Shown here: positions 35,767 through 42,432 of the stretch, in pieces
How positions within the stretch are numbered: the first letter of the stretch is position 1
Layout: every line of letters starts with the position of its first letter
Assembly: GCF_001426565.1 (NCBI RefSeq)
Contig: NZ_LMFA01000012.1
Coordinates: forward strand, 310,861-374,860
DNA from: Rhizobium sp. Root482
GTDB taxonomy: Bacteria; Pseudomonadota; Alphaproteobacteria; Rhizobiales; Rhizobiaceae
Direction: 5' to 3'
Length of the DNA: 64,000 nucleotides
The notes under the pieces: generated by a model
Seen by the model: the letters and a program-made list of their open reading frames with translations, nothing else
What the model was told of the DNA's origin: nothing
Database searches by the model: none
Position numbers and translations under genes: made by a program

Positions 35767-36075
35767 TCAGTCTTCGAAACTCTGATCGTCGCTCTCGCTG
35801 ACGCCACGGGGACTTTGCCGTCCATGCCGAATGGCGATGACGATAATCGTGCCGTCCCGCTCGATATAGTCGATGTGGTAGGGTGCCGACACATAGCGGC
35901 GTACACCCGGCGCCATCGCGATCGCCTGGCCGGCCTGGGGATAGTCACTGATGAGCTGCGCGGCCTTCCTGATCTGTTGGGCCGTCGCCCTTGCGGCTCT
36001 GCGGTCGAAACGACCCAGATAGGTTTGCTCTGATCTCAGATAGGCAAGCGCCCGTTCGGAAAAGCGCACCTTCAT
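35767..36075 (-). CDS. RelE/ParE family toxin
   Basis: A 102-aa basic protein of the RelE/ParE fold, beginning MKVRFSERALAYL. The core has LISDYPQAGQAI, VRRYVSAPYHIDYIERD and a terminal HGRQSP motif, all typical of ParE. ParE toxins inhibit gyrase and RelE toxins cleave mRNA; ParE is more likely given the partner. Its ATG overlaps the antitoxin stop by one base (TGATG). The pair interrupts the GTA-like cluster between portal and DUF6107-like genes. About 20 residues extend beyond the usual C-terminus. Confidence 0.85.
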   Translation of the reverse strand: MKVRFSERALAYLRSEQTYLGRFDRRAARATAQQIRKAAQLISDYPQAGQAIAMAPGVRRYVSAPYHIDYIERDGTIIVIAIRHGRQSPRGVSESDDQSFED

Positions 36076-36335
36076 CAGGCAGCATCGTCTCTGGCGAGGC
36101 GCTCCAGTTCGGTGAGGACGTCCTCGAGATCATGGAGCCTGCCGTGTTTGGCATCCTCCAGCCCTTCGGCAATTTCCAATATCTCCGCGCCTTCATTGAG
36201 AAGATAATACCGCAGCGCCCTGACCATCACCCAGCTTCGGGTCCGGTCCGCCGTCGCGGCAATCTTTTCTATATCCGCCAGGACATCGACCGGCAGGCGC
36301 AGGGCGATCGGATCGGATAGAGTGACCTTGGTCAT
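36075..36335 (-). CDS. ParD/CopG-type antitoxin
   Basis: An 86-aa ribbon-helix-helix protein: the strand TLSDPIALRLPVDVLADIEKIA and helix RTRSWVMVRALRYYL form the DNA-binding dimer, and the acidic C-terminus (EDVLTELERLARDDAA) would neutralise the toxin. AAAGGAG precedes the start. A palindrome at 36350-36366 just upstream is the likely operator for autoregulation. It is transcribed with the toxin, same strand as the capsid genes. Confidence 0.85.
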   Translation of the reverse strand: MTKVTLSDPIALRLPVDVLADIEKIAATADRTRSWVMVRALRYYLLNEGAEILEIAEGLEDAKHGRLHDLEDVLTELERLARDDAA

Positions 36336-36349
36336 GCTGGGGCTCCTTT

Positions 36350-36366
36350 GTCATACGCCGTATAAC
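36350..36366 (-). promoter_or_regulatory. Probable operator of the toxin-antitoxin pair
   Basis: GTCATAC-GCC-GTATAAC is a 17-bp near-perfect inverted repeat (6 of 7 pairs) 15 bp upstream of the antitoxin ATG, in an AT-rich promoter region. Ribbon-helix-helix antitoxins bind such sites to repress their own operon. Confidence 0.55.
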
Positions 36367-36390
36367 AAAATACCATAATATCCGGCTTCC

Positions 36391-37542
36391 TCAATAGCCC
36401 ACCGCCTGCCGCTTCTCCTCGTCGGTCAGGAAATCCGCGTCCTTGATGCGCGCCCAGATTTCGCTGCGCTCGCCGGAGAGGCCGCTCACCTGGTCGAGGT
36501 CCGGCACCAGTTTCAGCGCCTCGCCGAACCGGATCGAGAGCCAGGCCGAAAGCGAGGCGGCGGTGCGCGAGACCAGCGGCAGCACGGTCAGTCTATAGAG
36601 CGCCCGGTTGGCCTCCTGGTAATTGGCATAGGTATTGTCGCCGGGAATGCCGATCAGCATCGGCGGCACGCCGAAGGCAAGTGCCACATCGCGCGCGGCG
36701 CCGTTCTTCGCCTCGACGAAATCCATGTCTCTCGGCGAGAGCCCCATCGCCTTCCAGTCGAGCCCGCCCTCGAGAAGCAGCGGCCGCCCCGCCCGCATCG
36801 GCCCGGAATAGCCCTCGTCGAGCTCGGTCTTCAGCCGGTCGTACTGATCGGCGGAAAGATTGCCGCCCTCCTTCGGCTGGTAGACCAGCGCGCCCGAAGG
36901 CCGGGCCGAATTGTCGAGCAGCGCCTTGTTCCAGGTCGCCGCCGCATTGGAAAGATCGAGCGCCGTCTGCGCGGCCGCCAGCGGCGGAAAGCCGAGATGA
37001 TCGTCGAGCGGGTGAAACAGCCGCAGATGCAGAAGCCCCTCCTCGCCCGCCGAAATCCGCCGCGCATGGTTGCCCACCCGGTATTCATAGGCCGCCGGCC
37101 AGCCGTCGCGTCCCTCGAGAATGCGGATACGATCGGGCCTCAGCAGATGCAGTTCGCGCGTCTCGCCGCCGATCTCCGCCGCGTCGACATAGGCATTGCC
37201 GGAAAGCAGCAGATGGCCGTAGAGCGTTTCCAGGAAATCCTGCCCCGCCATGCGTCCGTTCGGCCGCGCCATAAGCGCAAGCACCGGATGCTCGCTTCTC
37301 TCCTCGCTGCCCTGATAGGCGAGCAGCGGCACGGCGGCGGCCGTTTCCGAAATCAGCCGCACCGCCCGGTGCGCCACCGGGTTGCGCATGAACCCTTCCC
37401 GCGAAAGGGCGGCATAGGAGCGGCTGGTCCAGTGCGCGCGGCCCTCCTGCGCAATGGCGACGAAACCCTGCGCCGTCTTGGTCTCGCGCGAAATCTGGCT
37501 TTCCCCCGGGCGGCGCCACGGCAGGCGAAACGGATGTCTCAT
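36391..37542 (-). CDS. HK97-family phage/GTA portal protein
   Basis: A 383-aa portal protein that forms the DNA entry ring at one vertex of the head. Typical blocks: FMRNPVAHRAVRLISETAAAV, LYGHLLLSGNAYVD, and the C-terminal AFGVPPMLIGIPGDNTYANYQEANRA. The start at 37542 follows GAGGA; the open frame upstream is non-coding and includes a RIME1-like repeat. The frame is intact and of normal length for GTA portals. The toxin-antitoxin pair follows 55 bp downstream. Confidence 0.93.
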   Translation of the reverse strand: MRHPFRLPWRRPGESQISRETKTAQGFVAIAQEGRAHWTSRSYAALSREGFMRNPVAHRAVRLISETAAAVPLLAYQGSEERSEHPVLALMARPNGRMAGQDFLETLYGHLLLSGNAYVDAAEIGGETRELHLLRPDRIRILEGRDGWPAAYEYRVGNHARRISAGEEGLLHLRLFHPLDDHLGFPPLAAAQTALDLSNAAATWNKALLDNSARPSGALVYQPKEGGNLSADQYDRLKTELDEGYSGPMRAGRPLLLEGGLDWKAMGLSPRDMDFVEAKNGAARDVALAFGVPPMLIGIPGDNTYANYQEANRALYRLTVLPLVSRTAASLSAWLSIRFGEALKLVPDLDQVSGLSGERSEIWARIKDADFLTDEEKRQAVGY

Positions 37543-37627
37543 GATATCCTCGCAGGCACCGTCAGGTGCGGTCTGAAACGGAATAGCCGACCGTCTCGCC
37601 GAAACGCGAGTTCGGAGCTTGTGTTTG

Positions 37628-37675
37628 TCCCTTCTCCCGCTTGCGGGGAGAAGGTGGCCGACAGGCCGGATGAGG
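37628..37675. repeat. RIME1-like rhizobial palindrome, copy 1
   Basis: CTTCTCCCGCTTGCGGGGAGAAG forms a stem, followed by GTGGCCGACAGGCCGGATGAGG, a second smaller stem. It matches copies at 38883 and 41233 and lies between the endolysin stop and portal start. Confidence 0.75.
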
Positions 37676-37720
37676 CAATCTGAGGCCACAATATTCCCGG
37701 CATCGTTCGGCATGCCGCGC

Positions 37721-38371
37721 TCAGGCAACGGACCGATCGGCCTTTGCCTGAAGATCGCCGGCAAGCCGCAAGGCCGCCAGATAGAGCCGGCCATGGCCCG
37801 CCACCTTGGCGGCCCGGTCGCGGCCGTTGATGATCCGCCGCGCCCCCAGCCAGTCTTCCCGCAATCCGCAAAAGGAGCCTGCCAGCTTGCGGCCGGTAAA
37901 ACTTCCCTTCTTCATCCCGACGACGAGAATCTCGGCCGCCACCGCAAGCTCCATCGCCCGCTCCGGATGCGCCACAAGGTCGATGCCGGTAATCTCGGCC
38001 ATCCTTGCGTAATTGGCCCTGTGGGTCAGTTGCACCAGCCCGCGCCCCAGCCAGGACTTGCCGTCGGCATCGCGCCGCCAATAGGGGGTCGAGACCCACG
38101 GCAGCCTGCCGCGCCGGAAGGCGGCGTCCAGAATGGCGATCGCCCGGTCGTCGCTCGAAGCAAATGTCTCGCGCACCGGCTGCATCGTCGCGCCGGTCTC
38201 GTGATGCGCCGTCGCCAGCATGTAGGCGAGCCAGCGGGGATCGCCGGCCGGCAGCCTTGCCTCCCAGAGGTCGAGAAGCGCCGTCATGCCCTCCACCTGG
38301 TGCTGCCTCAAGAGGCCGCTGAAAAGCGTTTGCCGCACACCGCGAAAGAGGATTGCCCGGTCGATCGTCAT
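37721..38371 (-). CDS. GH19-type lysozyme/chitinase-like endolysin
   Basis: A 216-aa glycoside hydrolase 19-like protein that would cleave peptidoglycan or chitin glycans. Candidate catalytic E58 is in AHHETGATMQPVRE and E68 in the same block. The substrate-cleft motif GRGLVQLTHRANYARM is present. It has no signal peptide, so release would need a holin or lysis. GGAGGAAA gives a strong ribosome site at 38371. It sits between terminase and portal, which is not its usual place in Rhodobacter-type GTAs, and may be a later addition. Confidence 0.8.
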   Translation of the reverse strand: MTIDRAILFRGVRQTLFSGLLRQHQVEGMTALLDLWEARLPAGDPRWLAYMLATAHHETGATMQPVRETFASSDDRAIAILDAAFRRGRLPWVSTPYWRRDADGKSWLGRGLVQLTHRANYARMAEITGIDLVAHPERAMELAVAAEILVVGMKKGSFTGRKLAGSFCGLREDWLGARRIINGRDRAAKVAGHGRLYLAALRLAGDLQAKADRSVA

Positions 38372-38424
38372 TGCCGTTTCCTCCGCGCCGGAAGACCCCA
38401 AAAAAAATATCGAACTCTAATCGA

Positions 38425-38458
38425 TTTAACGAATTTCAATCGTTTAACCCGCTTAACG
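38425..38458. promoter_or_regulatory. Phased TTAAC repeats between divergent genes
   Basis: TTTAAC at 38425 and 38443 and CTTAAC at 38452 are spaced 18 and 9 bp apart, in an AT-rich region between the endolysin (minus) and the first mini-ORF (plus). The longer units AATCGATTTAACG and AATCGTTTAACC are similar. It may be a regulator-binding array for one or both directions. The CtrA spacing (N7) is not met. Confidence 0.3.
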
Positions 38459-38534
38459 CGCTGATTTACTTTGGCTTTAAGATGTGACACCTAGCCGCTG
38501 CGATATGACATCGCCCTTGATGAGGAGGATCGAG

Positions 38535-38684
38535 ATGCAGACCGATAACAAGATCCAGACCGGGACCGACCGTTCGACCATACCCCAGCCCCTGCTCGAC
38601 CGGATCGAACAGGAATGGCAGCAGATGCGCCTTCAGGCCGCCAGCGCGCCGAAGCGGCCAAACAGCCAGGACATCGCCAACTGA
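38535..38684 (+). CDS. Mini-protein inside the GTA-like cluster, paralogue 1 (49 aa)
   Basis: An ATG 7 bases after GAGGAGG opens a 49-aa frame. The core IPQPLLDRIEQEWQQMRLQA is a predicted amphipathic helix with a Pro-containing tail. It is on the strand opposite the capsid genes. A second, related frame follows at 38757. The strong ribosome site and the paralogy support translation. Function unknown; an expressed regulator or inhibitor peptide is possible. Confidence 0.55.
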   Translation: MQTDNKIQTGTDRSTIPQPLLDRIEQEWQQMRLQAASAPKRPNSQDIAN

Positions 38685-38756
38685 TTTATCCGCGCGTCGG
38701 AACCTTTCTCGTCCGCCAGCGTTTATGACGGTCTTGAAGATTGCACGGAGGATTGC

Positions 38757-38873
38757 ATGCCCAACCCGCAGATATCCCAGACCCTGTTCGAGCGGTTCGA
38801 AAGCGAATGGCGCCAGATCCGCGAAAGCGCGCCCGAAGCCCCGAAACCGTCCCTGACCACGCCGCGCAAATGA
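38757..38873 (+). CDS. Mini-protein inside the GTA-like cluster, paralogue 2 (38 aa)
   Basis: A 38-aa frame with GGAGG upstream. The core ISQTLFERFESEWRQIRESA aligns with the first mini-protein (pattern QxLxxRxExEWxQxR), then a Pro/Lys tail. The two genes are 72 bp apart, same strand, each with its own ribosome site, so they look like a tandem duplication. They are antisense to the surrounding terminase and endolysin genes but do not overlap them. Function unknown. Confidence 0.5.
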   Translation: MPNPQISQTLFERFESEWRQIRESAPEAPKPSLTTPRK

Positions 38874-38882
38874 GCGGCCTGC

Positions 38883-38931
38883 TCCCTTCTCCCCTCGGGG
38901 AGAAGGTGGCCCGAAGGGCCGGATGAGGGGG
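38883..38931. repeat. RIME1-like rhizobial palindrome, copy 2
   Basis: CTTCTCCCCTCGGGGAGAAG with the following GTGGCCCGAAGGGCCGGATGAGG repeats the structure at 37628 and 41233. It begins 10 bp after the second mini-ORF and could serve as its terminator. Confidence 0.75.
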
Positions 38932-38998
38932 CGGCCGGCGTCGAAACCGCCGCGCACTCGCAACCACCCGCCCACAACCACCCGCTCGAAAAACGCCG

Positions 38999-40564
38999 TC
39001 AGATTCCCCGCACCCTCGGCTCGCCGCCGCCGTCCAGCATCAGCGCCGTCAGCGCCCAGACCAGCGCGTCCAGCCGGTCCGGCGAACGGCCGGACGACAG
39101 GCCGTCCGGCCCAAAATCGCACATCTGGTCCTCGAGCGCCGGAAACGATCCGGCATGTACCACCCGGCCCTGCTCGTAGAGCGCTGCCACCGGTTCGGCG
39201 CGCAGCCATTTGCCGCGCGATGCCCTGACCGAAGTTATCGGCAATTGCGCGTCTATGCCCTTCAGCACCGCCGAAACCATGTCGCCGCCCTGGTTGACCT
39301 CGGCGACGATGCGGTCAGCGTCGAAGCGGCGGTAGGCCCTGACCACCGCGCTTGCCCATCCCGCCGGGCTTGCGCCCTCCACCGAGCAATCGGCCAGAAC
39401 GACGCCGCGCCCCATCCGGTCGAGCCCGGCGACGATGATGCCGCAACAGGACTGGCCACCGGAGCCGGAGGGCGGGTCCACCGCCACGGCAATGCGGCCG
39501 AGCGGCCCGGCATCGCGCAGTTTCAGCCCCTCGATCGCAGCGCGCGACCACAGCGCGTCGTCGCGATCCTCGATCATCTCGCCGTCCAGTTCCTGCCGCC
39601 CCAGCCGCGTGCCGCCATAGCGCTGCGCCATCTGGTCGAGGAAACCCGGCGAGAGATTGCCGGCATTGTCACCGGTGCGGATCCGCCGCACCACCGTGCC
39701 GGGATCGGCGATCAGCGCCTTCAGCACCGGCACCGGCCGCGGCGTCGTCGTCACCAGCGCCCGCGGCGCCTCGCCGAGCCGCAGCGCAAACTGCAGCATG
39801 TCGAACGTCTCCTGCCCATGTTTCCACTTCGCGAGTTCGTCGCACCAGGCATAGTCGAATTGCGGCCCGCGCAGGCTTTCCGGATCTTCCGAGGAAAATA
39901 TCTGCGCCACCGTGCCGTTCGGCCAGACCAGCCTTCGGCGCGAGGCCTCGAAAACCGGCCGGTTGAACCGGGCAATCCGGCAGATGCCGGAAACGCCGTC
40001 GATCATTACCTCGCGCGCATCGCCCAGCGTTTCAGCCACCAGCGCGATCCTCAGTCCCGGCCGCGCGCCTTTGCCCGCAGCCAGTTCCTGCACCCACTCG
40101 GCCCCGGCCCGTGTCTTGCCGGAACCGCGCCCGCCCATCAGCAGCCACACCCGCCAGTCGCCTTCCGGCGGCCTTTGTTCGAGGCGGCGCGTATTGCTCC
40201 AGGTACCAAGGAGGCGGGACAGCCTTGCAGCGCCGTCCTTCCTGATTGCTTCAGCATCACCGGATGGTACGCTTGCGTCTTGATGTCGACCAACGAGGCC
40301 GGCCCCCTCTGCGCCGATAACCGATCCTGATACCTGGGGGGCCCGATTGCCCGCTGAGACGTTTGGCGACGTACCGCTTTCGCAGCCCTGAACCGGAACT
40401 TCGCTGCCTTTATCAAAATCCTCCATGGTAGAGGTCGATACCCGATCATCTCCGTGCAGACTGGCCCCGACTTGCTTCAGCAAGAGTTGAGTCTTGCTGT
40501 GCGCATCGAGCAGCCAGTCCATTTCCGTGTCGCGAAACGCTTCGATCTCGCCCTTCGCTTCCAT
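38999..40564 (-). CDS. Large terminase subunit (GTA type) with N-terminal extension
   Basis: A 521-aa DNA-packaging motor. The ATPase has Walker A GRGSGKT (145-151) and Walker B-like FDYAWCDELAKW. The nuclease domain has VAVDPPSGSGG and IVAEVNQGGDMV and ends with a normal DALVWALTALML. The core, from about residue 125, matches GTA-type TerL. The first about 125 residues are unusual: polar, low in conserved motifs, with less biased codon use than the core, perhaps acquired or a fused small gene. The start at 40564 follows GAGGA and lies 22 bp after the preceding gene's stop. Confidence 0.88.
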   Translation of the reverse strand: MEAKGEIEAFRDTEMDWLLDAHSKTQLLLKQVGASLHGDDRVSTSTMEDFDKGSEVPVQGCESGTSPNVSAGNRAPQVSGSVIGAEGAGLVGRHQDASVPSGDAEAIRKDGAARLSRLLGTWSNTRRLEQRPPEGDWRVWLLMGGRGSGKTRAGAEWVQELAAGKGARPGLRIALVAETLGDAREVMIDGVSGICRIARFNRPVFEASRRRLVWPNGTVAQIFSSEDPESLRGPQFDYAWCDELAKWKHGQETFDMLQFALRLGEAPRALVTTTPRPVPVLKALIADPGTVVRRIRTGDNAGNLSPGFLDQMAQRYGGTRLGRQELDGEMIEDRDDALWSRAAIEGLKLRDAGPLGRIAVAVDPPSGSGGQSCCGIIVAGLDRMGRGVVLADCSVEGASPAGWASAVVRAYRRFDADRIVAEVNQGGDMVSAVLKGIDAQLPITSVRASRGKWLRAEPVAALYEQGRVVHAGSFPALEDQMCDFGPDGLSSGRSPDRLDALVWALTALMLDGGGEPRVRGI

Positions 40565-40586
40565 CAAAGTCCTCGCCCGGGTCCGC

Positions 40587-41171
40587 TCACGACGGTCCGC
40601 TGGATTGGGCGTCGCCGACGGTTCGCTCGGCAAAAGAACACTCCGCCTCGGCGTTTTCGGCAGCAGTCTCTCTCGCTCGCTGTTGTTCGCGCTCACGGGC
40701 AATATCCTGTGCTCGGCTTTCAATTCGATCATTGAATTCCGCCTGAAGTTTTTCGTAAGCCACCTCGTCGAAGTCCTGCTCGGCCAGCACCTGCCGGTCA
40801 TGGGCAATCGTCCTTTGCAGGCCATCGATCTTTTCCAGCGTGCGCACGATCACCGACATCGCCTCGATGCTGGCCTTGGCATCGGCCTGGATCGCCTTGC
40901 GGTCGATCTCCTCTTCTACCAGCGCCATCTTCTCCTCGGCCGCCTTGCGCAGCCGCTGGAACTGCTGCATCTGCTCGCGCAATTCCCTGGTCATTTCGTT
41001 CAGCATGTCCTGCAGACTGTCGAGCGGCGAGAAAACCTCCGCCTTGGTGTCGAGGATCACGCGCCGGGCCATATCCTCCAGCGCCCCATCCTCGTCAGAC
41101 GACCGCTCGCCATAAACCGCCGCCTTCGGCCACAGGCCAAACAGCGCCGGGTCGAAATCCAGATCAGACAT
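40587..41171 (-). CDS. Coiled-coil protein in the small-terminase position
   Basis: A 194-aa, mostly helical, acidic protein. MSDLDFDPALFGLWPKAAVYG opens it, and a long coiled coil (about 60-175: MTRELREQMQQFQRLRKAAEEKM, then EREQQRARETAAENAEAE) follows. AAGGA precedes the ATG. It is the first gene of the cluster, directly before the large terminase, where GTA clusters encode the small terminase (g1). It may be that subunit, but no DNA-binding motif is obvious. Confidence 0.6.
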   Translation of the reverse strand: MSDLDFDPALFGLWPKAAVYGERSSDEDGALEDMARRVILDTKAEVFSPLDSLQDMLNEMTRELREQMQQFQRLRKAAEEKMALVEEEIDRKAIQADAKASIEAMSVIVRTLEKIDGLQRTIAHDRQVLAEQDFDEVAYEKLQAEFNDRIESRAQDIAREREQQRARETAAENAEAECSFAERTVGDAQSSGPS

Positions 41172-41232
41172 GACAAAATCCTTAAAAATTCCGGCGCAGA
41201 AAGGCAGGATACGCGTTAAAACGCGGCATCCT

Positions 41233-41284
41233 CCCTCTTCTCCCCATCGGGGAGAAGGTGGCGCAACGCGCCGGATGAGGGGGC
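41233..41284. repeat. RIME1-like rhizobial palindrome, copy 3
   Basis: CTTCTCCCCATCGGGGAGAAG plus GTGGCGCAACGCGCCGGATGAGG, same structure as copies at 37628 and 38883. It lies upstream of the GTA-like cluster, so the three copies are spread across and beside it. Confidence 0.75.
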
Positions 41285-41420
41285 CGAAGGCCATCGCAAA
41301 CACTCCGGCTCCCGCCAAAGCATCCCGCTTCACCCACTTTTCCGACTGTGCCATAACCCTACCAAAGGACCGTGACGCCGTCAAGGATTATTTTCCTATA
41401 TCAGGATAATTTTCTCTCCA

Positions 41421-41448
41421 TTGCGCAAATCACGCCCCGTGTTACACT
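41421..41448 (+). promoter_or_regulatory. Candidate promoter for a leaderless mmcQ-like transcript
   Basis: TTGCGC (41421-41426) and TACACT (41443-41448) are separated by 16 bp. Transcription would begin near 41455, the A of the start codon, and no ribosome site precedes that ATG. This arrangement predicts leaderless translation. Confidence 0.4.
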
Positions 41449-41454
41449 TTCGTG

Positions 41455-41805
41455 ATGAGAACCGAGGACCTGGAAAGGCGGGCGCTCAGCCTGCCGGGCG
41501 CCATTGAAAGCGCCCATTTCGGCAAGCGCGATTTCCGCGTCGGCAAGCGCATCTTCATGTCGCTGCCCGAGGCCGGCCGCGCCGTCTTCAAGTTCACGCC
41601 CGACCAGCAGAAGATGCTGATCGAAAACGAGCCCTGCATCTGCGCCGCCGTGCCCGGCGGCTGGGGTGAAAAGGGCTGGACCTCGATCTATTTCTGCGAT
41701 GCCGACGAGGATATCATCGACAACCTGATGGAAACCGCCTGGCGCAATGTCGCGCCGAAAACGTTTGCCAGGACACAGGGACAGCCGCCGGCATCCGCGC
41801 CCTGA
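41455..41805 (+). CDS. MmcQ/YjbR family protein
   Basis: A 116-aa member of the MmcQ/YjbR family (CyaY-like fold, often described as DNA-binding). It begins MRTEDLERRALSLPG and carries the conserved SAHFGKRDFRVGKRIFM and WTSIYF segments. The role is not established. GTG at 41452 is an alternative start three bases earlier. There is no Shine-Dalgarno sequence; a promoter-like pair ends 6 bases before the ATG. It converges with the YcgN-type gene. Confidence 0.8.
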   Translation: MRTEDLERRALSLPGAIESAHFGKRDFRVGKRIFMSLPEAGRAVFKFTPDQQKMLIENEPCICAAVPGGWGEKGWTSIYFCDADEDIIDNLMETAWRNVAPKTFARTQGQPPASAP

Positions 41806-41817
41806 CCCCTCGCCTGC

Positions 41818-42285
41818 CTACCGCTGTTCCTCGCCGCCCACGAAGAGCGGCCAGGTCACCAGGTAATCCTCGAAATCCTCGACGTCGATCTCGTCCTCGC
41901 TGACCGTGCGCCCGCGTGCCGAAATGCCGGCCGCATGCACGGTTTCGGGATCGCCCGAGACCAGCGGATGCCACCAGTAGAGATCATGCTTGTCGCGCAC
42001 CAGCCGGTAGCCGCAGGTCGGCGGCAGCCAGCTCAGCGTCGCCACCTCGCCCGGCGTCAGCTGAATGCAGTCCGGCACCGTCGCCTGCCGGTTCGGATAG
42101 TCCTTGCAGCGGCATGTATCGCCGTCCAAGAGCGTGCAGCCGATATTGGTCCAGGCGATCTCGCCGGTGTCCCAGTCTTCCAGCTTGTTGAGACAGCAGA
42201 GCCCGCAGCCGTCGCAGAGGCTCTCCCACTCGACGCTGCTCATCTCGGCCAGCGATTTGGTTTTCCAGAAGGGCTGCTCGCCCAT
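41818..42285 (-). CDS. YcgN family cysteine cluster protein (UPF0260)
   Basis: A 155-aa cytosolic protein of the CxxCxxCC cluster type: CDGCGLCC near the N-terminus, further Cys in [20 protein letters not shown] and [11 protein letters not shown]. This pattern suggests binding of zinc or an iron-sulfur centre; no function has been established. GGAAG supports the start at 42285 (MGEQPFW); the ATG at 42321 has no ribosome site. It converges with mmcQ-like and is divergent from the PBP gene. Confidence 0.88.
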   Translation of the reverse strand: MGEQPFWKTKSLAEMSSVEWESLCDGCGLCCLNKLEDWDTGEIAWTNIGCTLLDGDTCRCKDYPNRQATVPDCIQLTPGEVATLSWLPPTCGYRLVRDKHDLYWWHPLVSGDPETVHAAGISARGRTVSEDEIDVEDFEDYLVTWPLFVGGEEQR

Positions 42286-42432
42286 GGGCCGGTTCTTCCA
42301 TCTGTTGGATTTATGCGACAAGTCTACAGGAGATTGCCGGTTTTTTAAGGCTCCTTAGCCATATCGGCGTAGAATGGAAACCCGCGCCATGCAAATATCG
42401 GCGGGCGCAGCAAGCTGTCAGGACGAGGCCAA

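Noticed and set aside
38425-38458. TTAAC repeats as a CtrA box
   Set aside because: Spacings between TTAA cores do not give TTAA-N7-TTAA; reported only as a generic repeat array.
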